DNA from: Chloroflexota bacterium
GTDB lineage: Bacteria; Chloroflexota; Limnocylindria; QHBO01
Direction of reading: 5' to 3'
DNA length: 10,058 nt
Assembly: GCA_020848055.1 (NCBI GenBank)
Contig: JADLBB010000235.1
Location: 1-10,058 of the forward strand
Below, piece after piece: positions 6,062 to 10,058 of this stretch (position 1 is the first letter of the stretch; the number at the start of each line of letters is the position of its first letter). The position numbers and the translations under genes were made by a program. The notes below the pieces were generated by a model. That model had not been told where the DNA came from. It ran no database searches and saw only the letters and a list, made by a program, of their open reading frames with translations.

Positions 6062-7678
6062 GTGACCGCAACCACGGCGCCCGGCGGTGGCGCAGCGCCC
6101 AGACTTTTCGTGCGCAAGACCTCTGGTCTGATCCGCACGATCGGCGTGGGCGGCGCGATCGTCTTCGGCGTTCACTGCATCTCGCTGTCGTCCTCTGGGA
6201 TCCTGACCTTCTACTCGGTCCCGGCCCTGTGGCCGGGGGCGAACATCCTGATCGTCCTGACCCTGGCGGCGGTCCTGTGCGCGATGCACGCCTACACCTT
6301 CAGCCAGATCGGAGCCGCCGCCCCAAGGGCGGGGGCGGACTACACGCTTGCCAGCCGCACGCTCTCGCCGTGGCTCGCGTTCCCGGCGAGCTTCGCGCTG
6401 GTGCTGTTCAGCGGGCTGGTGGCCGGCAGCCTGATCGCCTGGATACCCACCGTGGCCCTGCCCGCACTGCTCACCGCATCGGGGGTGCTGTACAACGCGG
6501 AGTGGGCCACCAACCTGGCCGAGTTCAGCCGCAGCCAGAACGGCATCCTGGTGTTCGGCACGGCCGGCGTGTTGATCACGCTGGTGACGCTGCTGTACCC
6601 GACGCGGGCGGTGGTCCGCATGCTGGGCATCGGCTTCATCCTGGGCCTGGCGGCCTGGGCGGTGATCCTGTTCGCGTTCGCCACCGGCAGCGAGCAGGCC
6701 TTCACATCGGGCTGGGACCGGCTGGTGCCGGGCATGACGTTCGACCAGGTCATCCCCAATGCCGAGGCCGCGGGCATGACGTTCGATCGGTCGTTCGGCG
6801 TAACCGTGCTGGCCGGACTCATCATGGGGTTCTGGATCTTCTACGGCTACTACATCCCCACCTTCTTCGCCGGCGAGGTGAAGGAGGCGCCGCGGACCCT
6901 GCTGTGGGGTGCGTGGGGGTCACTGATCGTGACCTGGGCCATCTTCGCCGGTGGCGTTCTGCTCTTCACCCGCTACGTATCACAAGACTGGATGGCCGCC
7001 CAGGGCTTCCTGTTCGTCAACGGTGATCCCAACGCCAACCCGTTCGTGACCTTCTATGCCAGCGTGCTGCAGCCGAACGCGATCTTCTTCCTGATCATGG
7101 CCATCGGCTTCATCTACACGCTGATCAACCTGGCGCAGACGTACTTCTTCTACGCCAGCCGCATCATGTTCGCCTGGGCCTTCGACCGCATCGTTCCGGA
7201 GTGGGTGGCCGAGGTGCACCCGGAGACCGGAAGCCCGCGCAACGCGGTCATCGTGATCGCGGTGCTCGCCGAGCTGGGAGTCCTGGCCTCCGCCTTCTAC
7301 AGCGTCATCTTCGTGCAGCTCAACTTCGTGTTCTACGCGGCGATCACCATGCTGGTGCCAGTCACGGCCGCCATCGTGTACCCGTATGCACGGCGCCACC
7401 TGTGGGAGCAGGGCGCAGGACATGTCAAGTCGATGATCTTCGGCCTGCCATCGATGACCGTGGTCGGCATCGGGACGCTGGCCTTCCTGCTTCTGCTGGT
7501 CGCCTCGCCGTTCCTGTGGCCGGCCGTCGGCTTCGGTGATCAGCAGGGCCCGGCGCTACTGGTCTTTGGCAGCATCGTCGTGCTGGGCGTGATCATCTTC
7601 GCGGTGGCGCGCTGGTATCGGCGCCGCGAGGAGGGCATCGACATCATGGCGACCTTCGCCGAGGTGCCGCCCGCGTAA
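6062..7678 (+). CDS. APC-superfamily permease (amino acid/amine transporter type)
   Basis: The 538-residue inner-membrane transporter has about twelve hydrophobic segments, roughly at residues 25-47, 60-82, 103-130, 158-176, 186-208, 245-265, 278-300, 330-365 (two), 392-440 (two), 458-482 and 495-515. The first segment is glycine-rich (IGVGGAIVFG), as in the broken helix 1 of the APC fold. The loop with PRAGADYTLASRTLSPW after helix 2 matches the PRAGG(D/E)Y signature of amino-acid permeases. The C-terminus with RRREEGIDI and a tail like FAEVPPA is typical of a subgroup I associate with archaea and Chloroflexota. It follows the kinase by 39 bases on the same strand and probably imports the operon's substrate, although known APC cargo is amino acids and amines, not polyols. 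It could instead be an unrelated last gene. The start is set by the ribosome-binding site at 6045-6053. Confidence 0.92.
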   Translation: MTATTAPGGGAAPRLFVRKTSGLIRTIGVGGAIVFGVHCISLSSSGILTFYSVPALWPGANILIVLTLAAVLCAMHAYTFSQIGAAAPRAGADYTLASRTLSPWLAFPASFALVLFSGLVAGSLIAWIPTVALPALLTASGVLYNAEWATNLAEFSRSQNGILVFGTAGVLITLVTLLYPTRAVVRMLGIGFILGLAAWAVILFAFATGSEQAFTSGWDRLVPGMTFDQVIPNAEAAGMTFDRSFGVTVLAGLIMGFWIFYGYYIPTFFAGEVKEAPRTLLWGAWGSLIVTWAIFAGGVLLFTRYVSQDWMAAQGFLFVNGDPNANPFVTFYASVLQPNAIFFLIMAIGFIYTLINLAQTYFFYASRIMFAWAFDRIVPEWVAEVHPETGSPRNAVIVIAVLAELGVLASAFYSVIFVQLNFVFYAAITMLVPVTAAIVYPYARRHLWEQGAGHVKSMIFGLPSMTVVGIGTLAFLLLLVASPFLWPAVGFGDQQGPALLVFGSIVVLGVIIFAVARWYRRREEGIDIMATFAEVPPA

Positions 7679-7708
7679 TCGATGCGCGCAACCCGGACAG
7701 TCACCGTC

Positions 7709-7732
7709 GGGCGGTCGGCGTTCCGTCCGCCC
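7709..7732 (+). other. GC-rich hairpin between permease and phosphoesterase genes
   Basis: GGGCGG (7709-7714) pairs with CCGCCC (7727-7732). After one T-T mismatch, CGG (7716-7718) pairs with CCG (7723-7725) around a CGTT loop. The nine base pairs make the strongest structure in this 79-base gap, about 30 bases after the permease stop. No T run follows, so it is a possible weak or Rho-assisted end of the operon, or an mRNA-stabilising structure. Confidence 0.4.
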
Positions 7733-7746
7733 GGCGGACCATCATC

Positions 7747-7750
7747 GGAG
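7747..7750 (+). promoter_or_regulatory. Shine-Dalgarno site of the metallophosphoesterase
   Basis: GGAG seven bases before the GTG at 7758 supports that start. An overlapping frame opening at 7682 has no such site and is a shadow. Confidence 0.45.
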
Positions 7751-7757
7751 CATTCGA

Positions 7758-8741
7758 GTGCCATTCTTCAAGCGATCAGACAAGGCGGGATCCGGCTTCG
7801 TCCGGATCGTCCAGGCCGCCGACTTCCACGGCTCGACGGCAGCCTGGCGCAAGTTCATGGCTGCCGCCAAGCAGCACACTGCCCAGCACGCCATCGTGTC
7901 GGGCGACCTGACCGGCAAGGCGATCGTGCCCATCATCCGATCGGGCAGCGTGTACGAGGGCTACCTGTTCGGCAATCGGGTGGTGGCCGAGACCGATGCG
8001 GAGCTGGCCGCCTTCCGGGCGCGCATCGAGAACGTCGGCTTCTACGACCACGTCTGCGACCTCGACGAGGCGCGCGCTCTGGAGACAGATCCTGATGGGC
8101 TGCACGCGCTGTTCATCGAGAAGATGAACGCCCGGCTGGAGTCGTGGCTCGAGTTCGCGGGCGAGTATCTGGCGCCGCTCGGCATCCCGCTGTGGGTCAT
8201 ACCCGGCAACGACGACGATCCGAGTGTCGATCCCATCCTAAACGCGGCGCAGTACGCCAGCAACGTCGATCACAAGGTCGTGGAGCTCGACGCGCACCAC
8301 GAGCTGGTCAGCATGGGCGACACCTCGATGACGCCGTGGGAGTGCCCGCGCGACTATCCGGAGGAGCACATGGTCGTCGCGGTCCGCGACCTGGTCGAGC
8401 AGATCAAGCGCCCGGCCGGCGCGATCTTCAACTTCCACTGCCCGCCGTTCAACACCAAGATCGATCAGGCGCCGGCGCTCAAGGAGAACCTGGAGATCGA
8501 GTTCGAGGCGGGGCAGGTCATCATGACCAGCGCTGGGTCACCGGCAATCCGCCACGCGGTCGAGGAGGTTCAGCCGCTGCTGTCGCTGCATGGCCACATC
8601 CACGAGGCGCGCGGGGTCCAGAAGCTGGGCCGTACCGTCGCCCTCAACCCGGGCTCGGAGTACGCTGAGGGCATCATGAAGGCCGCCATCGTCAACCTGG
8701 AGCCCGACAGGGTGAAGGGCTACATGTTGATCAGTGGCTGA
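7758..8741 (+). CDS. Calcineurin-like metallophosphoesterase
   Basis: The 327-residue cytoplasmic protein should be a two-metal phosphoesterase. The metal motifs occur in order: DFH (Asp22, His24), GD (Asp50), GND (Asn151, Asp152), FHCPP (His227) and HGHIH (His278, His280, His282). The usual GNH(D/E) motif has Asp in place of the catalytic His, a variation also found in YfcE/MJ0936-like Metallophos_2 proteins, so activity is still expected, perhaps on phosphodiesters or nucleotides. About 100 residues separate the second and third motifs, longer than the minimal fold; this insert is rich in charged, probably helical sequence and may shape substrate choice. The substrate is unknown. The following nucleotidyltransferase gene starts on the next base, so the two are probably made and used together. 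A hairpin separates it from the permease, so it may or may not belong to the upstream operon. Confidence 0.9.
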   Translation: MPFFKRSDKAGSGFVRIVQAADFHGSTAAWRKFMAAAKQHTAQHAIVSGDLTGKAIVPIIRSGSVYEGYLFGNRVVAETDAELAAFRARIENVGFYDHVCDLDEARALETDPDGLHALFIEKMNARLESWLEFAGEYLAPLGIPLWVIPGNDDDPSVDPILNAAQYASNVDHKVVELDAHHELVSMGDTSMTPWECPRDYPEEHMVVAVRDLVEQIKRPAGAIFNFHCPPFNTKIDQAPALKENLEIEFEAGQVIMTSAGSPAIRHAVEEVQPLLSLHGHIHEARGVQKLGRTVALNPGSEYAEGIMKAAIVNLEPDRVKGYMLISG

Positions 8742-9515
8742 GTGCCCGAGACGATGAGTGGCGAGGAGGCGAGGAGCTTCGAGGAGCTTGCCGCGCGCGC
8801 CGATGGCGTGCTGGGCGCGGCGGCCGAAATCGGCGGCGCGCTGCGCCTGATGGGCGGGGTGGCAGTGCGCATGCTCGCCCCCGACCTGGGCGGAATCGAC
8901 CCGGCCAACCGCGCGTACCACGACATCGACTTCGTGGGCAGGCTGCACGACGTGCGGGCCTTCGACGCAGCCTTCATCGCGGCCGGCTTTGAGCCGGATC
9001 GCGAGATCAACACCCAGTTCGGAACGGTGCGGCGCGTGTATCACCATCCCGACGGCTTTCACGCCGACCTGTTCCTCGATCGGCTCGAGTTCTGCCACAC
9101 CATCGAGCTCAACGGACGCCTGAACCTGGTGCCGCGGACCCTGTCGCCCAGCGACCTGCTGCTGGCCAAGCTGCAGATCGTGGAGCGCAACGAAAAGGAC
9201 CTCATCGACGCCGCGTGGCTGCTGCTCAACCACGCGCTGGTCGAGTCCGATCCCAATCAGCTCGAGGTGCCCTACCTGGTTGGCCTGACGTCGGGCGACT
9301 GGGGCCTGTTCACCACGGCCAACGACTTCCTGGCCGATGTGGCGGCCCGCCTCCGCAGTATCGGCCTCGACGCGGAGCCGGCGGCGCGGGTGGCGGCGTC
9401 GATCGAACGGCTGACAACTGCCATGGCCTCGGCCCCCAAGTCGATGCGCTGGCGCGCCCGGGAGCGGGTGGGACGCCGGGTCAAGTGGTATCGGAACGTC
9501 GAGGAGATCCTGTAG
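8742..9515 (+). CDS. Nucleotidyltransferase-fold protein, AbiEii/MNT-like
   Basis: The 257-residue protein has the three signatures of the polymerase-beta nucleotidyltransferase fold: the GG turn in RLMGGVAVRM (Gly38, Gly39), DID (Asp61, Asp63) and the third carboxylate in HADLF (Asp109). Downstream, SDLLLAKLQI with Lys143 and NEKDLIDA (150-157) match the lysine/aspartate helices of AbiEii-like and aminoglycoside-type transferases. A helical C-terminal half with GDWGLFTT follows, and the end is very basic (RWRARERVGRRVKWYR). It should transfer a nucleotide from an NTP to a protein, RNA or small molecule; the acceptor is unknown. The GTG touches the stop of the phosphoesterase gene. An ATG four codons later (8754) is an equally possible start, as neither has a clear ribosome-binding site. 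No AbiEi-like antitoxin is beside it, so I do not call it a toxin. Confidence 0.85.
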   Translation: MPETMSGEEARSFEELAARADGVLGAAAEIGGALRLMGGVAVRMLAPDLGGIDPANRAYHDIDFVGRLHDVRAFDAAFIAAGFEPDREINTQFGTVRRVYHHPDGFHADLFLDRLEFCHTIELNGRLNLVPRTLSPSDLLLAKLQIVERNEKDLIDAAWLLLNHALVESDPNQLEVPYLVGLTSGDWGLFTTANDFLADVAARLRSIGLDAEPAARVAASIERLTTAMASAPKSMRWRARERVGRRVKWYRNVEEIL

Positions 9516-9547
9516 CGGCGGCGCCGGGTCTCTTCGGCCCAGGCAGA

Positions 9548-10058
9548 TCAGCCGATGATGCGCGCCGCTCCGAAGCCCGCCGCCAGGTCACGACCGGTGG
9601 CGAATCGCGCGGGTGAGAACTGGGCCAGGCCCGGGTCCGGATGGCCGAGGATCATGTCCGCCACGTGCCGGCCCAGGGCCGGCGCCAGCTTGAAGCCGTG
9701 GCCGCTGGTGCCCGCGTCGATGAACACGCCGGGCGCGATCTCGCCGATGACCGGCTGCCAGTCCGGGCTCACGTCATACACCGATACCCAGCCGCCGCGC
9801 GGCTGTGACTCGTCGAGGCCGGGGATGCGGCGCGCGGCCGCGGTCAGCAGGCCCAGCGCCTCGGGATCGCCCATGGTGCGGTTGAAGGAGTCCGGGTCGG
9901 TCACCGGCTCGCCGGGCGTGAGCCCGCCGATGCAGAATCGCTCGGCGCCCTCGGGCCGGCAGTAGTAGCCACCCGCAACGTCGATGTGGCCGTAGCCCAT
10001 GCGCTCGCCGGCTCCCCAGGCCGCGACGGCCACGATGTGGCGCTCGACCGTCAGCGGC
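9548..10058 (-). CDS. FAD-dependent amine/amino-acid oxidase (DAO family), C-terminal part
   Basis: This is the C-terminal 170 residues of a gene that enters from the right edge on the minus strand; the frame stays open from 10033 to the window end, so the GTG at 10033 is not its start. It resembles sarcosine oxidase beta or glycine oxidase, enzymes that oxidise secondary amines or glycine with FAD and oxygen or another acceptor. Key signs are GGYYCRPEG, the SPDWQPVIG segment and DAGTSGHGFKLAPALG, the C-terminal DAO motif that closes over the flavin. The N-terminal FAD-binding GxGxxG lies outside the window. It converges on the nucleotidyltransferase with only 32 bases between stops, and I see no clear terminator there. 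A role shared with the central operon is possible but unsupported. Confidence 0.9.
   Translation of the reverse strand, partial: PLTVERHIVAVAAWGAGERMGYGHIDVAGGYYCRPEGAERFCIGGLTPGEPVTDPDSFNRTMGDPEALGLLTAAARRIPGLDESQPRGGWVSVYDVSPDWQPVIGEIAPGVFIDAGTSGHGFKLAPALGRHVADMILGHPDPGLAQFSPARFATGRDLAAGFGAARIIG

Noticed and set aside
5956..7026. 356-codon plus-strand frame overlapping the end of the kinase and the permease
   Set aside because: It is out of frame with a permease having twelve membrane helices and a strong ribosome-binding site. Its translation has no recognisable domain.
8742..9515. AbiE toxin-antitoxin system
   Set aside because: Only the transferase-like protein is present. The upstream partner is a phosphoesterase, not a winged-helix AbiEi antitoxin, and the family includes many non-toxin members.

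Overview
The window is about two-thirds G+C by eye and is densely coded. It has many GTG starts, 4-base stop/start overlaps and very short gaps, so it looks like chromosome from a high-GC, non-enteric bacterium. The gene mix and protein style suggest Chloroflexota or a related group: a permease ending in a RRREEGIDI-type tail, the AbiEii-like nucleotidyltransferase family, COG0579-type flavoproteins and a leaderless-looking promoter. That lineage guess is soft, because no marker gene is present. I see no insertion sequence, CRISPR array, phage gene or origin.

Left part (1-734): a tRNA-Gln(CUG) gene with its own promoter is followed by a structured, non-coding spacer with a strong hairpin. A small four-helix membrane protein of the DUF2269 type comes next; its -10 box sits so close to its GTG that the mRNA is probably leaderless.

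Central part (818-7678): a compact operon. A promoter whose -35 region lies inside a perfect GGTCTAGACC palindrome (a HutC/DasR-type operator) precedes a HutC-type GntR repressor. The repressor overlaps by 4 bases a 782-residue flavoprotein that fuses a COG0579/GlpA-like oxidase domain, a BFD [2Fe-2S] domain and a second FAD/NAD domain. That gene overlaps by 4 bases a CoxG-like SRPBCC protein, which overlaps by 4 bases a glycerol-kinase-like FGGY kinase. An APC permease follows after a 39-base gap. The simplest reading is uptake, phosphorylation and quinone- or NAD-linked oxidation of a small polyol, under a substrate-responsive repressor. Three things do not fit textbook glycerol use. The kinase has lost the glycerol-binding Arg (NQRE to NQGE), the transporter is of the amino-acid/amine superfamily, and a CoxG-like protein stands where a GlpC or DUF1667 subunit would be expected.

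Right part (7679-10058): a GC-rich hairpin separates the permease from a two-gene unit, a calcineurin-like metallophosphoesterase followed directly by an MNT/AbiEii-fold nucleotidyltransferase. Running in from the right edge on the minus strand is the C-terminal part of a sarcosine/glycine-oxidase-type FAD amine oxidase, convergent with the nucleotidyltransferase.

The most interesting material is the central operon, which looks like a rewired glycerol-3-phosphate-dehydrogenase-type catabolic module, and its operator.
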